Source: Holosporales bacterium
GTDB taxonomy: Bacteria > Pseudomonadota > Alphaproteobacteria > RUG11792
DNA length: 43,295 nucleotides
Direction of reading: 5' to 3'
Assembly (NCBI GenBank): GCA_031258785.1
Contig: JAIRMJ010000024.1
Span: forward strand, 1 to 43,295
Below are positions 9,067-17,777 of this stretch, one piece after another. Below the pieces are notes generated by a model. It was not told the DNA's origin. It searched no databases and worked only from the letters and a program-made list of their open reading frames with translations. Position 1 is the stretch's first letter. Each line of letters begins with the position of its first letter. Both the position numbers and the translations under genes were made by a program.

Positions 9067-9879
9067 TTACCGAGTCGTGGCCTTCTTGGGTTTTGCTTTA
9101 GATTTCGCTGAATTATTTTGTTGCTGCCGGCTGCCCAGTATTTTCATGCCCAGGAGAGATCTGGAATGACCAGCCCAACTCGTCTCGGGATGACGACTCT
9201 GAAGTAGCTTATTGACCTTAACAGCCTCTTCCCTTGCTCCCATCGCGACATAGCACTCAACGAGCCTGTGTAGTGCCTCTGGAGCGTGCTCAGTGTCTCT
9301 ATATAGCTCAACGACAGTATTTAGCCGCCCGATCGCAGCCGCGTAATTGTTGTGGGCCTGGTAGAACATTGCAACGTAAACTTCCCTGCCAGCAACATGT
9401 TGCCTGAGCTCGGCTATCTTCCTCCGCGCATCCTCGACATATTTCGAATCCGGATATCTCTCGCAAAGCTCATTGAAGTAATCTAGTGCGAGCACAGTCT
9501 GTTCCTGATCCCTCGACACGATCGGCATCTGCTCATAGTACAGTTTCCCGAGCATATATAGTGCGTACGGCACTTTCTCATTTGTCGGATACGTCTTAAC
9601 GAAGACTGCGAACGCCGCCGCTGCCTCATCATACCTCTTCTTTGTATAGTGGCACTGCCCAGCATTCAGCTGCGCATCCGCATTCAGTCGCGAATATGGA
9701 TGAAGTCGCTCAAGCTCTTCAAAAATCTTGACTGCTACGTTGTGATTACCCGCCTTCATCTCCTTTTGCCCAGACGCAAAGATTGTCTCCGCGCTTTGCT
9801 TCTTCATGACCTCAAGGTCAATATCTTTGGCACATCCTGCCAACAAAATCGCAGTCGCGAGTAATAAGACGTTCTTCAT
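9067..9879 (-). CDS. bamD: Outer membrane assembly lipoprotein BamD
   Basis: BamD (YfiO/ComL) is the essential lipoprotein of the BAM complex that inserts beta-barrel proteins into the outer membrane. The start at 9879 gives MKNVLLLATAILLAGC, a textbook lipoprotein signal with Cys16, followed by TPR-like helices: EIFASGQ-type repeat starts are seen at AETIFASGQKEMKAG, NADAQLNAGQCHYTKKRYDE, and CERYPDSKYVEDARRKI. The reading frame is open upstream to an ATG at 9921, but that would put 14 extra residues before the signal, so 9879 is preferred. The protein is 270 aa from this start, close to family size. It precedes rlmB in a probable two-gene operon. The C-terminal tail is basic and Q/K-rich. 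Confidence 0.92.
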   Translation of the reverse strand: MKNVLLLATAILLAGCAKDIDLEVMKKQSAETIFASGQKEMKAGNHNVAVKIFEELERLHPYSRLNADAQLNAGQCHYTKKRYDEAAAAFAVFVKTYPTNEKVPYALYMLGKLYYEQMPIVSRDQEQTVLALDYFNELCERYPDSKYVEDARRKIAELRQHVAGREVYVAMFYQAHNNYAAAIGRLNTVVELYRDTEHAPEALHRLVECYVAMGAREEAVKVNKLLQSRHPETSWAGHSRSLLGMKILGSRQQQNNSAKSKAKPKKATTR

Positions 9880-10072
9880 AACAACACAAACATTCATGCT
9901 ACAGTAATCATCATAGCACATATCTACTCAGCGTCTAGTATTTTTGCTAAAATTACGCATTCCAACTGCGCTACGCGACTCTGAACAAGTACTTCACTGA
10001 CGCCTCTGCACATTTATTTTGTCATACTTTCACCTGATATAGCATATGGCGCTGCTGTCTCAATCGCTGTAC

Positions 10073-10780
10073 TTACTGTATAATCCTCGTGCAAGCGATT
10101 GTGAGGCATGAGACGTGTTTTGCTCCGCACCCTTTCAGAGCCTTTGAACACTCGTTAAGGGTCGCCCCTGTTGTTAGGACGTCATCTACCAAGATTATAT
10201 TTTTGTCATGGAGTCTTTTTTTGCAAATAAAGGCGCCTGCCACGTTTTCCATTCTTTCTTGTATCGATTTGTGCTTCTGTTGTCTCGTTTTCTTCAGATC
10301 TCGCATGGCGTTCATGTACGCAATTCCAGAGATTTTTGATATTTCGCTCGCTATAATTGCTGCCGGATTATAGCCACGTTTCATGATTTTGAGCCAATGG
10401 GATGGGACTGGGACTATGAGATCGGCATTTTTGAAGACGATCGGGTACCTTGTAAACAACATTCTTGCGAAGGTTTTTGCAACGTGGTTGTCTGCATTTT
10501 TCTTGATCTTCATGACCATGTTTTTCGATGTTTCATTATACTGAAAAAGTGCCCTGGCTTCATCAAAGCTTGGAGGAAACTCCAGGCACGTGTTGCACAT
10601 CTCGTCGCATGCGTACAGTGTTTCAAACATTCTTCCGCAGAGCTTACAAATTGGTTGATCGATAAAGATCGTCTCCATGAAGCAATCTGAGCACCATACA
10701 GCTTCTGTCTCAAGCACGCAATCGCACGAAACGCATTTGTACGGATAGAGCCAATTTATGAACTTTTTCAGGATTTCCAA
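10073..10780 (-). CDS. comF: ComF family phosphoribosyltransferase-like protein
   Basis: This 235-aa cytoplasmic protein is of the ComF type. The N-terminal half has paired Cys motifs (CVSCDC, WCSDC, CKLCG, CNTC) that form zinc sites. The C-terminal phosphoribosyltransferase domain carries the PRPP loop IILVDDVLTTGATL. The conserved PVPSHWLKIMKRGYNPA and RRQ-type segment KKTRQQKHKSIQERMENV also fit the family. ComF proteins are linked to DNA uptake and recombination of imported single strands; in an organism of this kind the exact role is uncertain. It is flanked by about 150-190 bp on each side, so it probably forms a single unit. Confidence 0.9.
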   Translation of the reverse strand: MEILKKFINWLYPYKCVSCDCVLETEAVWCSDCFMETIFIDQPICKLCGRMFETLYACDEMCNTCLEFPPSFDEARALFQYNETSKNMVMKIKKNADNHVAKTFARMLFTRYPIVFKNADLIVPVPSHWLKIMKRGYNPAAIIASEISKISGIAYMNAMRDLKKTRQQKHKSIQERMENVAGAFICKKRLHDKNIILVDDVLTTGATLNECSKALKGCGAKHVSCLTIACTRIIQ

Positions 10781-10966
10781 TTTCCCCTGCAGCTTATCGC
10801 AAGATCACCGAGCATGAGTTTTATGTTAATCCCATTCTGGTACGTTAGGTGAAAGAAAAAACATCGTTCGTTCGTGGCTAGCGTCATACGGAGGAACCGT
10901 AGCTGAATATCCTGTAGAATTCTTTTCCCGATATGCCGTCGGGGAGCCAGGTGCCCCTACCATATG

Positions 10967-12232
10967 CTAATCCGCCCGCCCGCTGGTCCTCATCTTTTGG
11001 TATGCTATGGTTAGGGTCCTGACCTCCTTTGAGAACTTCATAGAGATAATTGTCTTAAGGATTGAGCCTATCGAGTTATCCCCGACAAACGAGAGGTTCT
11101 TAGTGCGCGTGGATAAGGAGACAAAGACGGAGCTCATAGAGAGCGATAGGGCTGTCACGCATATGACTAGCTTCTGCCCAAATTCGTCTATGATCGAGGT
11201 CTGAGCAGCCACGTTCGCCAGGATCAAGGAGAACTCTCCCAATTGCGAGAGGATGATCCCTATTGATGCCGCCTTGGCTAGTTCGATAGAGAAGACCTTG
11301 AGTATCACGGTGTTAAATATCGCTTTCCACAGGGTTATACCAAGAAGAGCCATTGTTATGGTTGACCAATGCGCGAATAGAAATGACAGATCGAACATGA
11401 GCCCTACAGATAGGAAGAAGGTCATCAGCAGCACGTTCTGGATAGGCTTGATATTGGAGAGAATGTTCTGTCGCTCTTGTGTGTTCCCAACGCAAAGGCC
11501 AGCTAGAAATGCTCCATAAGCCTCGGAGAGGCCGAACATTACCACGAGAGAGGAAACCGTGAAACAGATGCCAAGTGTCACGACAGGCGTTAGCTCTGAG
11601 CTCGGCAAGAGGTACTCGGTTGAGATTTTGAATTTCCCTTTCTTACCGAGATACCGTATGAGGAGTACGATGATCCCGACAGCGACGCCAAGGTCGACCA
11701 GGACGGAGCTATCGAACGACCCACTGCGCTTCATGAGAAGCATCATTGGTACGATCGCCATGTCTTGAGCTACGAGGACACCGATTGTGATATAGCCAAC
11801 GTCCGTTCTGTACTCACCTATTAGTTCCAGCACCTTCACGATTGCGGCCGTTGAGGAGAGCGATGTTATAAAGGCTATCAGCAGGAGGACATATGTATTC
11901 ATTCCGAGGCAGAAGGAAAGTGCAACGGCTATCCCTGCGTTGACGATCACTTGAATAACTGTAAACAACGTCGGTATTTTCCACATTCGAATGAATGAGC
12001 GTATATCCAGCTCTATCCCTATTACAAAGAGGAGTAGCAAGATTCCAAGTTCCGAATAGAACTGGATCTGTTCCTGTGATGATATGAAGCTAAATCCGCT
12101 TGGGCCGAACATAATTCCGGCCAGTATGTATCCAACCATTATCGGCTGGTTTAGCCTGGCCAACAGTATTCCAGACACAGCGGCCACTAAAATAATTATT
12201 GTTAGATGCGCAAAAACATACTCGTTATTCAT
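10967..12232 (-). CDS. CPA2 family cation:proton antiporter (KefB/RosB type)
   Basis: A 421-aa membrane protein with about 12 hydrophobic helices. The opening HLTIIILVAAVSGILLARLN and PIMVGYILAGIMFGPSGF are typical of Na+/H+ or K+/H+ exchangers of the CPA2 group, as is GVLVAQDMAIVPMM in the ion-binding helix. It stops soon after the membrane domain and lacks the cytosolic TrkA-N domain found in full KefB/KefC, so gating by glutathione or nucleotides is not expected. It is transcribed divergently from dnaG; the two ATG codons are only 26 bases apart, so any promoters must lie inside the coding regions or the start must be downstream. Transported ion not determinable. Confidence 0.88.
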   Translation of the reverse strand: MNNEYVFAHLTIIILVAAVSGILLARLNQPIMVGYILAGIMFGPSGFSFISSQEQIQFYSELGILLLLFVIGIELDIRSFIRMWKIPTLFTVIQVIVNAGIAVALSFCLGMNTYVLLLIAFITSLSSTAAIVKVLELIGEYRTDVGYITIGVLVAQDMAIVPMMLLMKRSGSFDSSVLVDLGVAVGIIVLLIRYLGKKGKFKISTEYLLPSSELTPVVTLGICFTVSSLVVMFGLSEAYGAFLAGLCVGNTQERQNILSNIKPIQNVLLMTFFLSVGLMFDLSFLFAHWSTITMALLGITLWKAIFNTVILKVFSIELAKAASIGIILSQLGEFSLILANVAAQTSIIDEFGQKLVICVTALSLSMSSVFVSLSTRTKNLSFVGDNSIGSILKTIISMKFSKEVRTLTIAYQKMRTSGRAD

Positions 12233-12258
12233 AGTGGCGGTATTGTATCATACGCTTT

Positions 12259-13998
12259 ATGAGCGTTACAGGGCTAAATACTGCCTTAGGTAGGATTCGG
12301 GAAAAAATTGCACTATCGAGAATAGTGGGGCAAGACGTTGTTTTGAGAAGGAAAGGACGTGAATTTGTCGGCAACTGTCCATTTCACGATGAAAAGACTG
12401 GCTCGTTCTTTGTGAACGACGAGAAAGGGTCGTTCTATTGCTTCGGATGCGGGGTATCTGGCGACGTGTTTAAGTATATGATGCTGAAATATGGACTGCG
12501 ATTCATGCAGGCAGCAGAGAGGCTGGCAGAGATGGCTGGTGTCAAGCTGCCAGCGGGATATGAACCCACAAAGCTTGGCAGTCTGCCGAATGTGCTCAGT
12601 GAGATAGTCAAATTCTTTGTGTTTAGCTTGACTAACCATAACGATGCCCAGTCATATTGTAAGTCTAGGGGGATAGACAAAGCAGTCCTCGAGAAATTTG
12701 CTATTGGATTTGCTCCGCTTGATGGCAAGATGCTCGCTAAGCACCTCAAGATTATCGGATTTACAGAGGGCGACATCATGCAAACTTCCATATTTTCGAA
12801 GAGCAATGATGCCCTGGTTTGCCGTTTCAAAAATAGGTTGATGTTCCCAATATTTAATAGATACGGCCATCCTATAGCCTTTGCTGGACGCAGTCTGCAC
12901 AAAAACGTGGTTCCAAAATATCTAAACTCTCCCGAGACTGATCTGTTTCAGAAAAAAGAGGTTCTGTATGCGTACGACGTTGCGATTAAGGGTGTGTCCA
13001 GCAGCGATCCTATCATAGTCGTGGAGGGATACATGGATACTATCATGATGTATCAGCATGGTTTTACGACGACTGTTGCCTCGATGGGGACATCGCTAAC
13101 TGGGGATCAATTAGAAAGAATCTGGAGGAATTCGGATACCCCGATAATCTGTATGGACGGGGACAAGGCCGGCCACGCTTCTATGGAGAGGACTGCTTTT
13201 TTGGCACTGCAGCATCTGCTGCCAGGGAAGAGCCTCAAGTTTTGCAAATTGCCAAGGAGCGAGGATCCAGATTCTTTCTTGCAGCACTATGGTGCAGAAC
13301 GGATGCAGATGATGCTCGCGAAATCCGTTACGTTGGTGGATTTTCTGTGGGATTGTTTCCTAGGTGACTTTGAGAAGGTTAGTCCCAAGACACCAGAGAA
13401 TATAGCAAGCTGGAAAAATGGAGTTTTTGCCCGCATAGACAGGGTAAAGAACGCCGATATCAGGATGTTGTATAGAAGGGAAATGACATCCAGGATAAGA
13501 GAGATCTTCAAGATAAAACAGAAGAGCTACGCGTTTCCGAAAAAGCCGTTGGGTGCGGCTCTTGAGGTCGATATTGGAGAAAAAATGTTATTGCGGGAGG
13601 CTGTTTTATTATATATCCTGATTGTGCGTCAGTCTGTGATTTCTTTGATAATTGAGGAATTGGCCACGATAAAGTTCTCTAATGGTATGTGTCAACGGCT
13701 GAGTGATTGTATAATTGAAGCCGGCGCTGCTGGTTGGTCGATCACAGACAGATGCGTCGAAGAGGTTGGCTTTGTATCTTCTCTTGCAGGGAGGTACTGT
13801 GATTTATCCAATCTAGATGATGATGGCGTTATGGCCCTCTGGAGGAGTGTGTATGAGCATGGCATCCTGAGGAAGTTGCAGATAAAAGATGTTGAATCAG
13901 CAAAGAAGGAATGTTCAGCGAAGCTAAGCGACAAGACGTGGACAAGGTTGAAGGCACTGAAGATTGAGCAGCTACGTCGCAATAAGAAGCCGGAGTAA
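12259..13998 (+). CDS. dnaG: DNA primase
   Basis: DnaG (579 aa) makes RNA primers for lagging-strand synthesis at the replication fork. The N-terminal CHC2 zinc finger is seen as CPFH (about residues 36-39) and CFGC (about 57-60) around GSFFVNDEKGSF. The TOPRIM catalytic core contains IIVVEGYMDTIMM, the ASMGTSLT segment and the acidic metal-binding MDGDKAGHAS. A C-terminal helicase-interaction region follows but is not strongly conserved by eye. The ATG is preceded by no obvious Shine-Dalgarno. rpoD starts 18 bases after the stop, preserving the widespread dnaG-rpoD order of the macromolecular synthesis operon (rpsU is not upstream here). Confidence 0.96.
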   Translation: MSVTGLNTALGRIREKIALSRIVGQDVVLRRKGREFVGNCPFHDEKTGSFFVNDEKGSFYCFGCGVSGDVFKYMMLKYGLRFMQAAERLAEMAGVKLPAGYEPTKLGSLPNVLSEIVKFFVFSLTNHNDAQSYCKSRGIDKAVLEKFAIGFAPLDGKMLAKHLKIIGFTEGDIMQTSIFSKSNDALVCRFKNRLMFPIFNRYGHPIAFAGRSLHKNVVPKYLNSPETDLFQKKEVLYAYDVAIKGVSSSDPIIVVEGYMDTIMMYQHGFTTTVASMGTSLTGDQLERIWRNSDTPIICMDGDKAGHASMERTAFLALQHLLPGKSLKFCKLPRSEDPDSFLQHYGAERMQMMLAKSVTLVDFLWDCFLGDFEKVSPKTPENIASWKNGVFARIDRVKNADIRMLYRREMTSRIREIFKIKQKSYAFPKKPLGAALEVDIGEKMLLREAVLLYILIVRQSVISLIIEELATIKFSNGMCQRLSDCIIEAGAAGWSITDRCVEEVGFVSSLAGRYCDLSNLDDDGVMALWRSVYEHGILRKLQIKDVESAKKECSAKLSDKTWTRLKALKIEQLRRNKKPE

Positions 13999-14016
13999 CG
14001 AGAAGAGAGCCACTAT

Positions 14017-15882
14017 ATGACGATGAAAAAAGACAAAAGGGATTATGTGACTGAAGAAACACAGCTTGCACAACAGGATCCAAAAGTTGCTGCGTTGATG
14101 AAGATCAACCGGAACAAGGGGTATTTAACGTACGAAGAACTCAACGAAATGCTGCCTGGGGCTGAGTATAGTTCAGAGAAGCTGTCAGCTGTTATGGCAT
14201 ATTTCTCTGATAATGACGTGAAGATAATCAGCATCGAGGAGGAGGAGTCGATGCTGTTAGAAGCCAAGGCGGATCCACTAGACGATAATGTATTACATGT
14301 CACCGATGATGCCGATGCCGCAGTGGAGGAGGCGAAGAATGACGATCCTGTAAGGCTGTACTTGAAAGAAATGGGAGGCGTAAACCTCCTGTCGCGAGAG
14401 GGCGAAACAGTGATCGCAAAAAAGATAGAGTCGGCCAGGAAGAGCCTCTATTCCGTTCTGTGCGAGAGCTATGTGACGGCAGACATTTTGTCCTCCATAC
14501 GAAGTCGAGTAAACGACAACATCTTGCTCATCAAGGACGTCATAGCATTCGATACGAATAGCTTAGACGATGACCAATACCAAGACACTGACATTGATGA
14601 CGAGGAGCGGGCATACGGTGAAGACCTTCAAGCGCAGCTTTCTGCAAACGATGAAGACGCGAAGCAAAAATTGCTGCAGGCCATTGATAAGCACCAGGAG
14701 CTGTTTAAAAAGCTATTTGAAAAGCAGAAAGCGCTAAACTTCAGTCAGAGCAAACTTGAGAAGAATAAGGTGTACATTGATCTCTGCGACGAAATAGTCA
14801 GCAATTTCTTCGAGATAAATCTGAACGAAAAAAGAATAGCCAACATCAAGGAGCAGCACATGCAGTTGATGGCCGATATATCGGACGTTGAGAGGAAGCT
14901 CGTATCGCAGACAGAGAAGTATGGCCTCAAGAGGGCCGAGGTGGCCGCGTATTTTGTTGATCAGAATCTAGACAAGAAGTGGCTTGGAACGATGGCGACG
15001 AAAACATCGAAGGAGTGGAAAAGGTTTTATTCTGAAAACCTGAGTCATTTCGAAAAGCTGGTTAACATGGCAGGTGCAGTTGAAAAGGCAGCGCTTGTTC
15101 CGTTCACCTTGTTCTCTCACTTTGTCCGAGTGATCCAGAAGACTGAAAGAGATGAGGCTAAGGCCAAAAAGGAAATGATAGAGGCCAATCTGCGGCTTGT
15201 TATATCCATTGCTAAGAGATACACCAACCGCGGTCTGCAATTTTTAGATTTGATACAGGAGGGCAATATAGGCCTAATGAAGGCTGTTGACAAGTTCGAG
15301 TATCAAAGGGGGTACAAGTTCTCTACATACGCGACTTGGTGGATCAGGCAGGCAATTACAAGGTCCATCGCTGATCAAGCTCGCACAATCAGAATTCCAG
15401 TCCATATGATTGAGACGATTAACAAGCTCGTGAGAACATCGAAGCAACTCATGAGTGAACTTGGAAGAGACCCAACTCACGACGAACTATCCGCCAGACT
15501 CGCCATGCCAGTCGATAAGGTTAGGAAAGTCATGAAGATTGCGAAGGATCCGATAAGTTTGGAGACTCCGATAGGGGATGAGGACGAAAGCCATCTTGGA
15601 GACTTTATAGAGGACAAGAGCGCCGTAATGCCGGTTGATGCCGCTATCCAGTCAAATTTGAAGTCAGCCACCACGAAGATACTATCTACTCTGACAGGCA
15701 GGGAAGAGAGGGTTCTGCGTATGAGATTTGGGATAGGGCTGCAATCTGACCATACTCTCGAAGAGGTCGGCCAACAATTTGCAGTTACCCGTGAGCGGAT
15801 ACGTCAAATCGAGGCAAAAGCCCTGCGCAAACTTAAGCATCCGAGTCGCTCTAGAAAATTGCGCAGCTTCCTAGACAATTGA
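14017..15882 (+). CDS. rpoD: RNA polymerase primary sigma factor (sigma-70)
   Basis: The 621-aa housekeeping sigma factor directs RNA polymerase to -35/-10 promoters. Region 1.1 is at about residues 15-75. Region 1.2 contains [20 protein letters not shown], followed by a long acidic non-conserved region (about 150-380). Region 2 is highly conserved, including [20 protein letters not shown] and [18 protein letters not shown]. Region 3 follows, and region 4 contains the helix-turn-helix [20 protein letters not shown] near the C-terminus. Size and domain order are normal for an alphaproteobacterial RpoD. GAGAAGAGAG upstream serves as ribosome-binding site. The next gene begins 13 bases later on the same strand, so dnaG, rpoD and the following two genes likely share transcripts. 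Confidence 0.97.
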   Translation: MTMKKDKRDYVTEETQLAQQDPKVAALMKINRNKGYLTYEELNEMLPGAEYSSEKLSAVMAYFSDNDVKIISIEEEESMLLEAKADPLDDNVLHVTDDADAAVEEAKNDDPVRLYLKEMGGVNLLSREGETVIAKKIESARKSLYSVLCESYVTADILSSIRSRVNDNILLIKDVIAFDTNSLDDDQYQDTDIDDEERAYGEDLQAQLSANDEDAKQKLLQAIDKHQELFKKLFEKQKALNFSQSKLEKNKVYIDLCDEIVSNFFEINLNEKRIANIKEQHMQLMADISDVERKLVSQTEKYGLKRAEVAAYFVDQNLDKKWLGTMATKTSKEWKRFYSENLSHFEKLVNMAGAVEKAALVPFTLFSHFVRVIQKTERDEAKAKKEMIEANLRLVISIAKRYTNRGLQFLDLIQEGNIGLMKAVDKFEYQRGYKFSTYATWWIRQAITRSIADQARTIRIPVHMIETINKLVRTSKQLMSELGRDPTHDELSARLAMPVDKVRKVMKIAKDPISLETPIGDEDESHLGDFIEDKSAVMPVDAAIQSNLKSATTKILSTLTGREERVLRMRFGIGLQSDHTLEEVGQQFAVTRERIRQIEAKALRKLKHPSRSRKLRSFLDN

Positions 15883-15895
15883 TCGGAGATATCTG

Positions 15896-16849
15896 TTGAG
15901 CATTGAAACGAGCCTCTCTAAAATTGGCAAACTCCTGGATGCTTCGATAGAAAAAGTGAAGGCCGCAATAAAAGACCTTGTTGCGAGCGTGCCGAACATA
16001 CTCAGATGGACCAGTTCTGGTGACGAAAATCTATCGAGAAAACAGACCACTGGCTTGCGTTCTTCGTATGCAATCCTCGCAATCGATAGTTTCATGGCAT
16101 TCTTGTCTATCTTTATATCGATCCATCTTAGGATCGGAATGGACTTTTTAGACTATTCACCGAAGTACATCCTCAAGAACATGCTAGTGTTTGGATTGGT
16201 GAGCTCCAGCGTATTTGTGCGCATGCAGACATATCAGTCCTTTTGGCGCTACACGTCTATTGAGGATATGCCGCCAATCTTCCTATCTGTCGTTTTTTCA
16301 AATATTCTGTTTTTTCCTCTTATGATGCTGATGAACAGGGAGGACTTTCTGCCGTACCCGATATTGGTGATCAATGCGTTTGTTTTGACTCTTCTGCTGG
16401 TGCTGCCCAGGTTTCTGAGCAGGATACTGTACAACAGAAAACTAAGTACTATGAAGAAAATCGATGGGGCTACAGGAAAGCATTTGCAAGTCCGAGAGAA
16501 TCCGAAGATTCTGATCGTTGGGAGGATCGCTTCAGCCGATACATTTTTGAGGGAGATCTTCTTGAATGATGACATTCCATTCAATTTTGAGCCAGTAGGG
16601 ATACTGACACTAGATCCACTAGATGTTGGAAGAAGCATCAAGGGGATCCCGATTCTTGGAGAGCTGAGAGAAATTGGCAGGGTCATCAGGAATCTCAATA
16701 GGGCGAATGCATTTCCGAAGCAGATAGTGATTACAGAGAAGTCACTACCGGAGAACGCTAAAAAATACCTCGTTAAGTACGTGCAGGACAATGGTCTCTT
16801 GCTGATGCACGTTATGCATCAATGTCTGTTTGAGCCTGTCTCTGAATGA
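15896..16849 (+). CDS. N-terminal half of a CapD/FlaA1/WbpM-type membrane protein
   Basis: The 317-aa product has about four membrane segments (residues 55-185: AILAIDSFMAFLSIFISIHL, the VFGLVSSSVF region, the FSNILFFPLMMLM region, and VINAFVLTLLLVLPRFLSR). A cytosolic CoA-binding-like segment follows (KILIVGRIASADTFLREI, about 205-310). This is the organisation of the first half of PglF/WbpM/CapD UDP-sugar dehydratases, which normally run to about 600 aa. The catalytic NAD-dependent epimerase/dehydratase domain is absent: the frame stops and mlaA begins 9 bases later. It is therefore a 3'-deleted remnant or a stand-alone membrane domain of unknown use; dehydratase activity is not expected. 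The start is TTG at 15896, supported by GGAG nine bases upstream. Confidence 0.7.
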   Translation: MSIETSLSKIGKLLDASIEKVKAAIKDLVASVPNILRWTSSGDENLSRKQTTGLRSSYAILAIDSFMAFLSIFISIHLRIGMDFLDYSPKYILKNMLVFGLVSSSVFVRMQTYQSFWRYTSIEDMPPIFLSVVFSNILFFPLMMLMNREDFLPYPILVINAFVLTLLLVLPRFLSRILYNRKLSTMKKIDGATGKHLQVRENPKILIVGRIASADTFLREIFLNDDIPFNFEPVGILTLDPLDVGRSIKGIPILGELREIGRVIRNLNRANAFPKQIVITEKSLPENAKKYLVKYVQDNGLLLMHVMHQCLFEPVSE

Positions 16850-16858
16850 CAAACTTTA

Positions 16859-17704
16859 ATGGTAAACCTTAAGATAGGAGGGGTGGAGCGAGATGTGCGT
16901 GTAAATGAAGTTGGGTTGAGAGCTGAAGTAAGGTACTACATTATTGTTGGCCTTGTGGTGTGTTTAGTGAGCATTTGGAGTGTCGTAAGAGCCGATACGG
17001 GCGCGGATGTAAAAACTGATACAGTGGCGGACGTTGAGGCTGGTGGGGACGATTGGGGAGACGACGATGACTCTTTGTATGATGACGATGCTGAACCGGT
17101 AGCTGATCCGCTTGAAAAGTTCAACAGGGCTATGACCGGTCTGAATAACGTCCTAGACAAATGCTTTATAGCCCCAATTGCTGTTGCATACAAACACGTT
17201 GCCCCGAATGTCGTCCAGAAAGGGGTAGACAACTTTACGAGTAATTTCTTCGCTCCTGTTACAACGGTCAACTATATTCTGCAAGGGAACGGAGAACGAG
17301 TCGTGAAGACAGTGTTTCGTTTTGTTATAAATACGCTCTTTGGATTCTTTGGGGTCGTCGATGTGGCGGAGAAGATGAAACTAGATAGGCAGAACACATC
17401 GCTGGGAGACACATTTAAGAGATGGGGCATGAAGCCTGGACCGTACGTAGTGCTGCCACTTCTGGGGCCAGGTAGCATGAGAAGTTCATTTGGTAGCATC
17501 ATACAAATTCCGGTTGATCAAATAGCACAGGTGTCGCTGCTCAAGTATCGTAGGAGCCCAAGGAGAAAGTTGTTCTACGCTATCTCCGCTCTCAAAGTAA
17601 TTGACAAGCGTGCTCAGCTGCATCAGCTGTTGACTGAAATCGAGAAAACATCTAAAGATCCGTACGTGACAACAAGAAATGCTGTTATGTCCCTCGAGAA
17701 GTAA
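16859..17704 (+). CDS. mlaA: MlaA (VacJ) family outer-membrane lipid-asymmetry protein
   Basis: MlaA removes mislocalised phospholipids from the outer leaflet of the outer membrane as part of the Mla pathway. The conserved VacJ domain begins DPLEKFNRAMTGLNNVLDK (about residue 81) and includes NFFAPVTTVNYILQG, FVINTLFGFFGVVDVA and the GPYVVLPLLGPGSMRSS signature. An N-terminal hydrophobic segment (YIIVGLVVCLVSIWSVVRA) is followed by an acidic D-rich linker. No acceptable lipobox is present, so the protein is probably secreted without lipidation. The ATG at 16859 gives 281 aa, but AGGAGGGG at 16876-16883 lies after it and points to GTG at 16895 as an alternative start. It is last in the dnaG-rpoD run. 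Confidence 0.92.
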   Translation: MVNLKIGGVERDVRVNEVGLRAEVRYYIIVGLVVCLVSIWSVVRADTGADVKTDTVADVEAGGDDWGDDDDSLYDDDAEPVADPLEKFNRAMTGLNNVLDKCFIAPIAVAYKHVAPNVVQKGVDNFTSNFFAPVTTVNYILQGNGERVVKTVFRFVINTLFGFFGVVDVAEKMKLDRQNTSLGDTFKRWGMKPGPYVVLPLLGPGSMRSSFGSIIQIPVDQIAQVSLLKYRRSPRRKLFYAISALKVIDKRAQLHQLLTEIEKTSKDPYVTTRNAVMSLEK

Positions 17705-17777
17705 TGTACGCATAGTCTTTTGTGGGTACGCTGAGAGTGCAGCAATTGTTTGGTATGCTGACGGGTCGTCCATTTAC

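Noticed and set aside
16840-16900. Frameshift as the cause of the short CapD-type frame
   Set aside because: The sequence after the stop is mlaA, with no trace of an epimerase domain in any frame, so it is a deletion rather than a frameshift.
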